Source of the DNA: Motiliproteus sp036961355
GTDB taxonomy: Bacteria > Pseudomonadota > Gammaproteobacteria > Pseudomonadales > Balneatricaceae
Reading direction: 5' to 3'
Assembly: GCA_036961355.1 (NCBI GenBank)
Contig: JBALVL010000004.1
Location: 1-64,000, forward strand
DNA: 64,000 bases
Part shown: piece after piece, positions 33,526 through 41,876 of the stretch
Layout of the letters: every line of letters starts with the position of its first letter
Numbering within the stretch: position 1 is the first letter of the stretch
Program-made: the position numbers and the translations under genes
The notes under the pieces: generated by a model
Database searches by the model: none
Seen by the model: the letters and a program-made list of their open reading frames with translations, nothing else
What the model was told of the DNA's origin: nothing

Positions 33526-33891
33526 CCAACGGCATTTCTACGCTTGTTTCGACCCTCTTCACGTTTGCTAATCGTGTAAAACATCCCCTAACATTTCCCC
33601 GCTTAGGGTGGGGGGCGCAAGCGTTTTGGCTACCTATCAAACGGTTTTTTGGGTGATCTGTTTGATTAACTCTCTTATTAAGTACTTGCGTAAAAATAAC
33701 AAAAAAGTATCGATTAATTGTCTATATAGTATTTTTTAGTGCTGAAAATCCTTGTTATTGTTTGTTTTAATTACGCGATTCGGTGGTTTTGTTAAACCTT
33801 GAATCTGTTCGGTTTGTGTAATTACAACAAAAACAATAGGCGCGAGGCCATCTAAATGGCTCGGCCATCTGATCGAATAATGAGGATGAAG
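33526..33891. other. AT-rich upstream region of the porin gene
   Basis: This 366-base gap carries no gene. Its second half is strongly AT-rich and includes the palindrome TGTAATTACA at 33817-33826, 65 bases before the porin start, which resembles two fused HexR half-sites without the spacer. It may be a regulator site but does not meet the HexR consensus. Confidence 0.45.
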
Positions 33892-34857
33892 ATGAACAAT
33901 TTTTCTAAAAATTCTTTAGTGACTGTACTTGCAGCCTGTGCCGCGACAACAGCCGGTACCGCCCTGGCTGAAGTTGGCCCTTTTAACATTTACGGTCAAG
34001 TCGAAGCGCGTACCGTTGATCGCGATGATACCGATCTTGATAGTTTCCTCGACGCCGCTCGACTAGGTGTCAAGCAGAGTGTTCAGCTGGACAAGTTTGA
34101 TGATCTGCAGGTCCGCTACCAGATCGAATTCGACCTGCCCACCAACAGCACCGGTACCGACTCCAGAGATGTAGATGAGGTTGGTGTGCGTAAAGCTCAG
34201 ATCAATCTGATCGGTAATTTTGGTGAGGTGATCATTGGCCGCCAAAACCACCTGATGGCACAAGCGAAAAAAATAGACCAGTTCAAGAACGACTCCGGTG
34301 CCTTTGTGATGGGTCCAGACCGGATCGGTAACGCCCTCAGTTATGTAACCCCCTCTTTCGGTCCGGTTAACGGCTTTGTACAGGTAATCAGCGACGTTGA
34401 TGCAGCCGATGCAACACCTGCCGATGATGCCGACGGCACCACTGTCGGTCTGAGTGTCGTGGGCGAGATGTACGATGTGCAAGCGTCTTACTTCGACGTC
34501 AGTGAAGACTTCGATTCCGGTGAGGTTGAACTGACCTCGGTCGGCGGTTCTGTCAGCATCGACAACCTAGGCCTCTTTGCCACCTACCAATCAGAAGATG
34601 TCTCAAATGTCGATATGATGGGTGTTGGCGTTTCCTACCAGATCAACGACACGACGCTGAAGCTGGGCTACAGCAACACCGACAACGATGCCGGTTTGAA
34701 AGGCAGCTACGTTCAGCTGCTGGCCGATTACGATCTGGGTGAAGGCGTCTCAGCGTTTGCCCAGTATATCGAGTACGACACTGACGCAGAAACCACCCTG
34801 GATAAAGGCGACGCCCTCTCTGTCGGCATTAAGTATGCCTTTGGTACTGAAATCTAA
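33892..34857 (+). CDS. outer-membrane porin (general Gram-negative porin)
   Basis: Predicted trimeric beta-barrel porin of about 321 residues including a signal peptide cleaved near TALAE. After it come GPFNIYGQVEARTVDRDD and alternating amphipathic strands ending in a C-terminal SVGIKYAFGTEI; the usual terminal aromatic residue is replaced by isoleucine after Glu, slightly unusual. The ATG at 33892 has AGGA at good spacing, unlike three earlier in-frame ATGs. Its place after the glucose transporter and AraC regulator suggests it is a sugar-route porin, though it is not a recognisable OprB. Confidence 0.85.
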   Translation: MNNFSKNSLVTVLAACAATTAGTALAEVGPFNIYGQVEARTVDRDDTDLDSFLDAARLGVKQSVQLDKFDDLQVRYQIEFDLPTNSTGTDSRDVDEVGVRKAQINLIGNFGEVIIGRQNHLMAQAKKIDQFKNDSGAFVMGPDRIGNALSYVTPSFGPVNGFVQVISDVDAADATPADDADGTTVGLSVVGEMYDVQASYFDVSEDFDSGEVELTSVGGSVSIDNLGLFATYQSEDVSNVDMMGVGVSYQINDTTLKLGYSNTDNDAGLKGSYVQLLADYDLGEGVSAFAQYIEYDTDAETTLDKGDALSVGIKYAFGTEI

Positions 34858-35210
34858 CTGCCTATTAGAGCCGCCGATCGGCGGCTCTACCGCTTCCCCT
34901 CGTCGCTATGAGGGCCCAAGTACCCTTTGCGGCAGCGTCATGGATAGACCAACGCGGCTCGAATTTTTGTCTCCCCCTTCGACAAAAAGACTGGCCGTTT
35001 TTCTATCCCGTTTTCACTCAGATTGATAGCCGCTATCAGCTGATGCATTAATCTGCGCCATTGATCCCGCCACCGTTCTACACTGAGTCTAGACTCCTGA
35101 GATAACACCGACCGCTGTAACCGCCGTGTGTGATTGCTTGGCAGGGGCGAATATGTAGAGTTTGTGCCTCATTCTTTGCACACGACTATTGAAGCTACGG
35201 GACCGACTGC
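34858..35210. other. intergenic region after the porin
   Basis: A 353-base gap with no gene. Right after the porin stop it contains a strong palindromic hairpin, listed separately. The part before the next gene may hold its promoter, but no boxes could be fixed. Confidence 0.45.
34867..34888 (+). terminator. palindromic hairpin after the porin gene
   Basis: A perfect 22-base palindrome with arms AGAGCCGCC and GGCGGCTCT around GATC lies ten bases after the porin stop. It lacks a T run, but position and stability fit a transcript end. Confidence 0.6.
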
Positions 35211-36380
35211 ATGTTATCGAATCCATTGCTGCAAGTTTTTTCTGAATGGTGTCGGCAAGTCAGTTCGGCAGCGTGCCGCCGGCAGCTGATCGCGTTGCTG
35301 TTGGTCTTGACCAGCTTAAGTGGGCCATTGTTTGCACACCATCAGACTCTCCGGATCGGCGTTTTTACCAGCCGTAGTGTCGACGATGCTTTTTGGGGTC
35401 CGGTTGAGCAGTTTATGCAGGCGGCTTGTGATGACCTAGGTATCGAGCTGCATGTGTTTTATGCCGATGGTGATCATATTGCCTTGATTAGGCAGTTTGA
35501 GACCGCCGTCCGATCCGTGCCTCGCTTTGATGCGCTGGTTCTGCCTAACTTTAAACAAACGGCACACCGAAACATCAAAACTGCGCAGGATCACCAGACC
35601 CCTGTGCTGTTGTTTAACTCCGGTCTCAGTGCCGAGCATGAAGCGGAGATGGGCAAGCCACGGCAACGCTATCACTATTGGATCGGCAGTATTCTGCCCG
35701 ATGAGCAGCAAGCCGGTGCAGATCTGTTGGCATGGTTGCTGTCTAAGGCGCAGGCGATAAATCCAGCCGGGGTGGCTCTGGCACCCTTGCTGGCGGTTGG
35801 TGGTAATTTGGCCGACTTTGCTTCCATCCAGCGGACCCTTGGAATGGAGCAGGCATTGGCTAGGCACAGAGAGTTGCGGCTGGGGCAGCTGGTCCATGCC
35901 GATTGGCGGCGGCAGCTGGCCGCGACGATGTTTGGGCGCTTAGTCAAACGCTATCCCGCCGATTCCGCCGGTAGTCGCATTGTTTGGGCGGCCAGCGATT
36001 TGATGGCGCTTGGTGTTTTGGACGGTGCAGAGCAGGCGCAGGTTTCGGTGATAACTGGAGGTGTTGACTGGACTGCGGAGGGGTTAACTTCGGTGCTCAA
36101 TGGTGGTCTGGAGGTCAGCTTTGGTGGTCATTTTATGGATGGCGGCTGGGCGGCGGTGATGCTTTATGACTATTTTCACGGTGTTGATTTCGCTGATCAG
36201 TCACTGAGTTTTGTGACTACGATGGTGCCGTTGAGCATTGATGATAAGGACCTGGTTAATCAGTTGTTGGATTCGCAGGGTTGGCAGCAGGTCGATTTTC
36301 GCCGCTTCTCCAAAGTGTTTAGCCCCAGTATTAAACGTTATCCTTTTACTCCTGAGGCGGTGTTTTCGCAGCTTCATTGA
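35211..36380 (+). CDS. periplasmic sugar-binding-like protein (LacI/RbsB fold), orphan
   Basis: Secreted periplasmic binding protein of 389 residues, type 1 fold. A signal peptide with hydrophobic core LIALLLVLTSLSGPLFA is followed by LRIGVFTSRSVDDAFWGPVEQF, FDALVLPNFKQTA, VLLFNSG and the hinge region IVWAASDLMALGVLDGAEQA. No permease or ATPase is adjacent, so it probably delivers ligand to a sensor or chemoreceptor elsewhere rather than serving a transporter encoded here. Its 3' end overlaps that of the convergent SemiSWEET gene by 35 bases. Ligand unknown. Confidence 0.8.
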   Translation: MLSNPLLQVFSEWCRQVSSAACRRQLIALLLVLTSLSGPLFAHHQTLRIGVFTSRSVDDAFWGPVEQFMQAACDDLGIELHVFYADGDHIALIRQFETAVRSVPRFDALVLPNFKQTAHRNIKTAQDHQTPVLLFNSGLSAEHEAEMGKPRQRYHYWIGSILPDEQQAGADLLAWLLSKAQAINPAGVALAPLLAVGGNLADFASIQRTLGMEQALARHRELRLGQLVHADWRRQLAATMFGRLVKRYPADSAGSRIVWAASDLMALGVLDGAEQAQVSVITGGVDWTAEGLTSVLNGGLEVSFGGHFMDGGWAAVMLYDYFHGVDFADQSLSFVTTMVPLSIDDKDLVNQLLDSQGWQQVDFRRFSKVFSPSIKRYPFTPEAVFSQLH

Positions 36381-36633
36381 GCCGGTGTTTAATGGTTAAT
36401 CGCAACACCACCAAGCACAGTAGCAGTGTAATAGCGTTGGCGATGATAATCGGCAAATCGTGCAGCGCCAAACCGTAGGCAAGCCATAGCGCTATACCGG
36501 TGGTAAAGATCGAATACATGCTGATCGATATGCCGTCGACGTTGCCGGTTTTGAGGATCTGCAGAACTTGCGGTATGAAAGATGCCGTGGTGCAGAAGGC
36601 CGCCGCCAGGCCAAGGTTGGTCGTTGTGTCCAT
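36346..36633 (-). CDS. SemiSWEET-family sugar transporter
   Basis: Small inner-membrane protein of 95 residues with three transmembrane helices and the PQ-loop motif (CTTASFIPQVLQILKT, SISMYSIFTTGIALWLAYGL, LPIIIANAITLLLCLVVL). SemiSWEETs dimerise to allow passive sugar movement. It is convergent with and overlaps the orphan binding-protein gene. Its location beside glycolytic genes suggests a sugar substrate, but direction and substrate are unproven. Confidence 0.88.
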   Translation of the reverse strand: MDTTTNLGLAAAFCTTASFIPQVLQILKTGNVDGISISMYSIFTTGIALWLAYGLALHDLPIIIANAITLLLCLVVLRLTIKHRLNEAAKTPPQE

Positions 36634-36780
36634 GACCTGCCTCTTGAGGGTGATTTTACTGCAACGCTAGTACTGAAGCTCAAGTGTTGAAGCTCGAGTA
36701 CTGAAACCTTAGTGCTGAAGCTTTGCGCTTAACTGGAGCAGGCCCAATAGGGCTGGCACAGTCCGGCTATCAAATACGAA

Positions 36781-37239
36781 TTAACCCACGCGCCGGTTCA
36801 GGTACGCGTCATAGTCGGGAATGTCCTGTATGTAGCTGCTATCGATCAGGCTGGAGGCGAACAGGAAGTCGGCGCTTGCCTGATTACAGGCTACCGGGAT
36901 GTTCCACACCGCTGCGATCCGCAGCAGTGCCTTAATATCCGGATCGTGCGGCTGCTGCTCAAGCGGATCCCAAAAGAACACCAACAGATCGATTTCGCCC
37001 TCGGCGATCTTGGCGCCCAGTTGTTGGTCGCCGCCCATCGGTCCGCTCAGGAGTGCATTAACAGGCACGCTTAATTGTTGGCTCAGTAGGTTGCCGGTGG
37101 TGCCGGTGGCGTAGAGTCGATGTTGAATCAGGGTGCTGCGGTGGCTTTGTGCCCAGGCCAACAGTCGGGGCTTTTGATTATCGTGCGCCACCAGGGCGAT
37201 CGACTTATCCGCTGTCATGCGGCGTTGGGTCTGTTTCAT
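36781..37239 (-). CDS. mgsA: methylglyoxal synthase
   Basis: Cytoplasmic enzyme of 152 residues converting dihydroxyacetone phosphate to methylglyoxal and phosphate. The sequence has the expected IALVAHDNQK start, LYATGTTGNLL, SGPMGGDQQLGAKI with the catalytic aspartate, and DLLVFFWDPLEQQPHDPDIKALLRIA. It lies downstream of eno on the same strand, beyond a strong terminator. The enzyme relieves sugar-phosphate build-up when triose phosphates exceed phosphate supply, a suitable companion for the ED genes nearby. Confidence 0.95.
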   Translation of the reverse strand: MKQTQRRMTADKSIALVAHDNQKPRLLAWAQSHRSTLIQHRLYATGTTGNLLSQQLSVPVNALLSGPMGGDQQLGAKIAEGEIDLLVFFWDPLEQQPHDPDIKALLRIAAVWNIPVACNQASADFLFASSLIDSSYIQDIPDYDAYLNRRVG

Positions 37240-37346
37240 TGGAGTGACCTTGGTTTGTTGGGAAGCAATGTTGAGGCTGTTTGTTGAAATTGTGTGTTGA
37301 AATTGCGTGTTGGGGTGTGATTGCGGGCGTTGGCGGGGCGGGTGTT

Positions 37347-37396
37347 AAAAACAAGAAAAAGCCTGCGCCTCTGAAGCGAGCTCCAGAGAGCGCAGG
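37347..37396 (-). terminator. rho-independent terminator after eno
   Basis: Read on the minus strand, CCTGCGC pairs with GCGCAGG, with an inner CTCTG/CAGAG stem, followed by TTTTTCTTGTTTTT. It lies 66 bases after the eno stop and should end the gap-pyk-eno transcript. Confidence 0.85.
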
Positions 37397-37461
37397 AAAG
37401 ACCTAAAGTTTGCGCTTGTGATGGGTGTGCTGGGATTCGCTTCGGCAATCCACTGACTCCG

Positions 37462-38766
37462 CTACTGCCCTTTAATTTCTGATAAGCCCCGGTAAGGTGC
37501 TCGCGCGCCCAGCTGTTGTTCAATGCGTAGCAGTTGGTTGTATTTCGCTACCCGGTCGGATCGGCACAGCGACCCCGTTTTGATCTGACCGGCCTTGGTG
37601 GCCACAGCTAGATCGGCGATAGTGGTATCTTCGGTTTCGCCTGAGCGGTGCGATATTACCGCGGTAAAGCCTGCATCCTGTGCCATTTTTATGGCATCGA
37701 GTGTCTCGCTGAGAGTGCCGATCTGATTAAATTTGATCAGAATTGAGTTGCCAATACCTTGTTCGATACCGCGCGACAGGATCTTGGTGTTCGTCACGAA
37801 CAGGTCGTCGCCAACTAGCTGGACCTGATCGCCGATTTTTTGCGTCAGCGTCGCCCAGCCATCCCAATCGCTCTCGTCCATACCGTCTTCAACCGATACG
37901 ATCGGATATTTACGGGTCAGCTCGGCCAGGTACTCGGCAAAACCTTCCGAGTCGTACAGCCTGTCTTCACCCTCGAGATGATAGTGACCGTTTTGATAGA
38001 ATTCAGAGGCGGCGCAGTCTAGAGCCAGGGTGATATCACTGCCCAGTGTATAACCTGCCTGTTCGACCGCTTGCTGAATGACCACCAGTGCCTCTTCGTT
38101 GGATGCTAGGTCGGGAGCGAAGCCGCCTTCGTCACCCACTGCGGTATTGAGGCCACGTGCCGACAGCACTTGTTTGAGGCTGTGGAACACCTCGGCGCCC
38201 ATGCGCAGTGCTTCGGTGAAGCTGGTCGCCGAAACCGGCTGAATCATAAATTCCTGGATATCGATATTGTTGTCGGCATGCTCGCCACCGTTGATGATGT
38301 TCATCATCGGCAGTGGCATGCTGTAGTCGCCATTGATATTACTCCCGTTGCCATAGAGCGAAGCAATGTGGGCGTACAGCGGTATTTTCTTATCGGCCGC
38401 GGCTGCCTTGGCGACCGCTAGCGACACAGCTAGGATGGCGTTGGCGCCGAGGTTGGCTTTGTTGTCGGTGCCGTCCAGGTCGATCATGATCTGGTCAATA
38501 CCACGTTGATTGAGCGCATCCTGACCCAGCAGTGCGTCACGGATCGGCTGGTTGATCGCGGCTACGGCCTTCAATACCCCTTTTCCGAGGTAGCGTGAAG
38601 GGTCACCATCGCGCAGTTCCAGTGCTTCACGCGAGCCGGTGGAGGCACCGGAAGGCGCACAGGCGCTGCCAAATGCACCGGAAGCTAAGGTAACGTCGGC
38701 TTCAACGGTGGGGTTGCCGCGCGAATCGAGTATTTCGCGGGCGAGGATCTCGGTAATCAGGCTCAT
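37462..38766 (-). CDS. eno: enolase
   Basis: Cytoplasmic Mg-dependent enzyme converting 2-phosphoglycerate to phosphoenolpyruvate; 434 residues, the usual length. Key blocks: REILDSRGNPTVEADV, the GDEGGFAP catalytic loop, SVEDGMDESDWDGW, LVGDDLFVTN with a metal ligand, and AVISHRSGETEDTTIADLAV. It follows pyk and a small gene on the same strand. Together with gap and pyk it converts the triose phosphate made by Eda to pyruvate. Confidence 0.97.
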   Translation of the reverse strand: MSLITEILAREILDSRGNPTVEADVTLASGAFGSACAPSGASTGSREALELRDGDPSRYLGKGVLKAVAAINQPIRDALLGQDALNQRGIDQIMIDLDGTDNKANLGANAILAVSLAVAKAAAADKKIPLYAHIASLYGNGSNINGDYSMPLPMMNIINGGEHADNNIDIQEFMIQPVSATSFTEALRMGAEVFHSLKQVLSARGLNTAVGDEGGFAPDLASNEEALVVIQQAVEQAGYTLGSDITLALDCAASEFYQNGHYHLEGEDRLYDSEGFAEYLAELTRKYPIVSVEDGMDESDWDGWATLTQKIGDQVQLVGDDLFVTNTKILSRGIEQGIGNSILIKFNQIGTLSETLDAIKMAQDAGFTAVISHRSGETEDTTIADLAVATKAGQIKTGSLCRSDRVAKYNQLLRIEQQLGARAPYRGLSEIKGQ

Positions 38767-38838
38767 CTCGAGGCGGGTCCTTTATTTGGGGTGTTGTTAA
38801 TCGATGATCTGCAATGTCTTACTGGTGTGTATGTCGGA

Positions 38839-39015
38839 CTAAAAATCGCACTCGGAGCAGCGCCAGATACCGCGGGTGTGATGTGGCTGGCTCTGATTGA
38901 CGATCATTTTCTGCTCGGTCTTTTTACTTCGGATATCAAAATCGCGCGGCCGTCCGGTATTGCTGTAGTCGTACTGCGGTTCGGCTTTACGGGCCGGTTG
39001 TTGAGTGTGATTCAT
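38839..39015 (-). CDS. small hypothetical protein between pyk and eno (58 aa)
   Basis: I do not recognise this family. The product is polar, with KAEPQYDYSNTGRPRDFDIRS and a C-terminal WRCSECDF containing a CxxC pair that might bind metal. I chose the ATG at 39015 because GAGGAG lies seven bases upstream; a frame start six codons earlier would place that Shine-Dalgarno inside the gene. It lies 44 bases after pyk and 72 before eno on the same strand, so it would be co-transcribed with lower glycolysis. Confidence 0.55.
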   Translation of the reverse strand: MNHTQQPARKAEPQYDYSNTGRPRDFDIRSKKTEQKMIVNQSQPHHTRGIWRCSECDF

Positions 39016-39059
39016 CGCTTTCTCCTCGGTCATCTATCGGTTTGGTTTGTTCGGTTCGG

Positions 39060-40508
39060 CTAGCGGATCTGTTGCCCGACCCGGACGATTTTCAGGGTGT
39101 TGGTGCCGCCGTGGGCTTTGACGTAATCGCCCTTGGTGATGATGACCAGGTCGCCGTCGGCAACCACACCGCGTTTTTTAAGTTCGTCGACGGCGCGCTG
39201 ATTGATTGCCTCGTTGGCGATTTGATCGCTGTCGAACGGCATCGGCTTGACGCCGCGAAACATCGTCACCCGGTTTAAAGTGCGTGGCAGATTGGAGAAG
39301 GCGTAGATCGGCTGGCCCGAGCTGATCCGTGACATCAGCAGCGGTGTGTCACCGCTCTCGGTCATGCAGATGATCGCCTTGACCCCGGACAGGTGGTTGG
39401 CGGCGTACATCGCCGACAGTGCGATCGACTCATCAATATCTTCGAACGCTTCACTGAGCCGGTGTTTGGAAGTGTGTGAGTTGGGCTGCTTTTCGGCCCC
39501 CAGAATCACCCGTGCCATCGCCTCGACCGTCTCTATCGGGTAGGCACCGGCGGCAGTTTCGGCCGACAACATCACTGCGTCGGTGCCGTCGAGTACCGCG
39601 TTGGCCACGTCGAACACCTCGGCGCGGGTCGGCATCGGTTGGGTGATCATGGTTTCCATCATCTGGGTGGCGGTGATCACCACCCGGTTGAGGGCACGCG
39701 AGCGGTTGATGATGTGCTTCTGCACTCCGATCAACTCGGCGTCGCCGATCTCGACGCCCAGGTCGCCGCGCGCCACCATTACCGCATCAGAGGCCAGGAT
39801 GATGGCGTCGAGTACCGCATCGTCGGCAACCGCCTCGGCGCGTTCGATCTTGGAGACCAGCCCGGCTTGACCGCCAGCTTCGTTCATTAACTTGCGCGCC
39901 AGGTGCATATCGTCGGCATCGCGCGGAAATGAGACCGCCAGATAATCGACTCCGATCTTGGCCGCGGTGTGGATGTCCTGTCTGTCTTTGTCGGTTAGCG
40001 CCGCTGCCGACAAGCCGCCCCCTTGGCGGTTGATGCCTTTGTTGTTGGACAGGGGGCCACCGATTGTCACTTCGCAGTTGAGACGGTTTGCTTCAACCGT
40101 CTTGACCTCAAGCACAACACGTCCGTCATCCAGCAGTAGGATGTCGCCCGGGCTGCTATCGGTTACGAGGTCTTCATAGTCGATCCCAACCTGGCTCACA
40201 TCACCTGAATTCTTGTCGAGGCTGGCGTCTAAGGAAAAAGTCTGGCCTTTCCGTAGTTCCACCTTGCCATCGGCAAAGCGGGCGATGCGGATTTTGGGGC
40301 CTTGCAGGTCGCCCAAGATGGCGACAAAACGCCCCAGCTTATGGGCGTACTCGCGCACCAGGTCGGCACGCTGCTGATGGTCCTCGGCGCTGCCGTGGGA
40401 GAAGTTTAGCCGCACCACGTTTACGCCGGCACGGATCAGTTTTTCGATCGCTTCGGGGCTGCTGGTGGCAGGTCCTAGGGTGGCGACAATCTTGGTTCTA
40501 CGCTTCAT
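39060..40508 (-). CDS. pyk: pyruvate kinase
   Basis: Cytoplasmic enzyme making pyruvate and ATP from phosphoenolpyruvate and ADP; 482 residues. Motifs include TKIVATLGPATSS, VRLNFSHGSAEDH, the active-site LVSKIERAEAVADDA with the catalytic lysine, MVARGDLGVEIG and DGTDAVMLSAETAAG. Its ATG overlaps the gap stop by four bases (ATGA), so the two are translationally coupled. Allosteric type cannot be decided from sequence alone. Confidence 0.96.
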   Translation of the reverse strand: MKRRTKIVATLGPATSSPEAIEKLIRAGVNVVRLNFSHGSAEDHQQRADLVREYAHKLGRFVAILGDLQGPKIRIARFADGKVELRKGQTFSLDASLDKNSGDVSQVGIDYEDLVTDSSPGDILLLDDGRVVLEVKTVEANRLNCEVTIGGPLSNNKGINRQGGGLSAAALTDKDRQDIHTAAKIGVDYLAVSFPRDADDMHLARKLMNEAGGQAGLVSKIERAEAVADDAVLDAIILASDAVMVARGDLGVEIGDAELIGVQKHIINRSRALNRVVITATQMMETMITQPMPTRAEVFDVANAVLDGTDAVMLSAETAAGAYPIETVEAMARVILGAEKQPNSHTSKHRLSEAFEDIDESIALSAMYAANHLSGVKAIICMTESGDTPLLMSRISSGQPIYAFSNLPRTLNRVTMFRGVKPMPFDSDQIANEAINQRAVDELKKRGVVADGDLVIITKGDYVKAHGGTNTLKIVRVGQQIR

Positions 40509-41536
40509 CGTGCCGTCTCCAGAGAAGGGGACTCGGCAGCGATCAGGGCCAGGGTGTTATCCAGCATCCGGTTGGAGAAGCCCCACTCGTTGTCGTACCA
40601 GGCCATCACTTTGACCAGTCGACCGTTAACGCGGGTCTGGGTAGCGTCGAAACTCGATGAGGCCGGGTCGTGGTTGAAATCAACCGACACCAGTGGTTGC
40701 TTGTTACACGCCAGAATACCGTTGAGATAACCGTTGGCCGCCTCTTCGATAATGGCGTTGACCTCGTCTGCGGTGGTGTCGCGATCGGCCAAAAAGGTCA
40801 GGTCGACCAGTGATACGTTGATGGTTGGCACCCGGACCGCCATGCCGTCTAGACGGCCGTTCAGTTCGGGCAGCACAAGTCCCACCGCTGCGGCCGCGCC
40901 GGTCTTAGTTGGAATCATCGACTGGGTCGCTGAGCGCGCCCGATACAGATCGCTGTGATAGACGTCGCTGAGGTTTTGATCGTTAGTGTAAGAATGGATG
41001 GTGGTCATCAGACCGTTGACGATACCCAACGCATCGTTGAGCGGCTTGGCGATCGGGGCCAAGCAGTTGGTGGTGCACGACGCGTTGGAGATGATCTGGT
41101 GCTCGGCGGTCAGCACCTCATGGTTGATACCGTAAACTACGGTGGCATCGGCGCCAGCCGCGGGGGCTGAGATGATTACCTTGCGAGCACCTGCGTCGAT
41201 ATGCGCCGCCGCTTTATCGCGACTGGTAAACAGGCCAGTACACTCGTACACCACATCGACGTTGAGATCACCCCAGGGTAGGTCGGCCGGGTTGCGTTCG
41301 GAAAAGGTACGGATCCGATCGCCATTGACCACCAGATCACTGCCATCGACCGTGACGGTGCCGCCAAAACGGCCGTGTACCGAATCGTATTGGGTCAGGT
41401 GGGCGTTGATCTGGGCATCGCCCAAATCATTGATCGCGACAATGGATATGGCCTCGGTTTTATTCGACTCGTACAGCGCCCGAAGGATGTTGCGCCCGAT
41501 GCGTCCGTAACCGTTGATAGCAACACGAATGGCCAT
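40505..41536 (-). CDS. gap: glyceraldehyde-3-phosphate dehydrogenase (type I)
   Basis: Cytoplasmic enzyme of 343 residues oxidising glyceraldehyde-3-phosphate. The NAD site INGYGRIGRNILRAL, the adenosine-binding Asp37 in AINDLGD (NAD-type), the catalytic Cys154 in NASCTTNCLAP and the C-terminal WYDNEWGFSNRM are all present. It heads the gap-pyk-small gene-eno group and is divergent from hexR. GAGG upstream supports the ATG. As the paralogue next to hexR it is likely the glycolytic, HexR-controlled form. Confidence 0.96.
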   Translation of the reverse strand: MAIRVAINGYGRIGRNILRALYESNKTEAISIVAINDLGDAQINAHLTQYDSVHGRFGGTVTVDGSDLVVNGDRIRTFSERNPADLPWGDLNVDVVYECTGLFTSRDKAAAHIDAGARKVIISAPAAGADATVVYGINHEVLTAEHQIISNASCTTNCLAPIAKPLNDALGIVNGLMTTIHSYTNDQNLSDVYHSDLYRARSATQSMIPTKTGAAAAVGLVLPELNGRLDGMAVRVPTINVSLVDLTFLADRDTTADEVNAIIEEAANGYLNGILACNKQPLVSVDFNHDPASSSFDATQTRVNGRLVKVMAWYDNEWGFSNRMLDNTLALIAAESPSLETAR

Positions 41537-41569
41537 GGGTTTACCTCATTTGTTATGTGTTTGTTGTAA

Positions 41570-41633
41570 TATTACGTAAATTTATACCTTTTATGTGAGG
41601 TTTTGTCGAGATTAATTTGGTTTTATTACGTAA
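41570..41633. promoter_or_regulatory. pair of TATTACGTAA elements upstream of gap
   Basis: TATTACGTAA occurs at 41570-41579 and again at 41624-41633, 54 bases apart. Each contains the palindrome TTACGTAA and AT-rich flanks with GTAA/TTAC half-sites like those of HexR, but not in consensus spacing. They may be HexR contacts for gap or sites for another regulator. Confidence 0.4.
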
Positions 41634-41769
41634 TTAATTGTGATCGTGTTTGATTTTTTGCGACAGGGAAATGAATGCTAAATGGCTAGCACGGTGATGT
41701 TAGTTGGTAGTATCGGGTTTTTGGCGATGATGGGGGTAATGCAGAGGTATGTTGTAATCCAACAAATAG

Positions 41770-41784
41770 GTAACCAAATTACAT
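41770..41784. promoter_or_regulatory. HexR operator upstream of hexR
   Basis: GGTAACCAAATTACA matches the right half and spacing of the HexR consensus TGTAAT-WWW-ATTACA, with three differences on the left half and in the spacer. It lies 92 bases before hexR and would allow autoregulation. Confidence 0.6.
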
Positions 41785-41876
41785 TCTGTTATAGTTCAAA
41801 CTCTTCAATTCGTAACGCCATGAGTGCTTTGTTCGGATTGATATAAGATACGGACTGATAAGGAGAGATCGGGGCT

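Larger units (their letters stand above)
41537..41876. other. divergent gap/hexR promoter region
   Basis: This 340-base AT-rich gap holds the promoters of gap (minus) and hexR (plus). It carries a HexR operator next to hexR and a pair of TTACGTAA palindromes nearer gap, listed separately. No gene is present. Confidence 0.65.

Noticed and set aside
33817..33826. TGTAATTACA before the porin as a HexR site
   Set aside because: The half-sites abut without the three-base spacer, so it does not meet the HexR consensus; kept only as a note in the intergenic entry.
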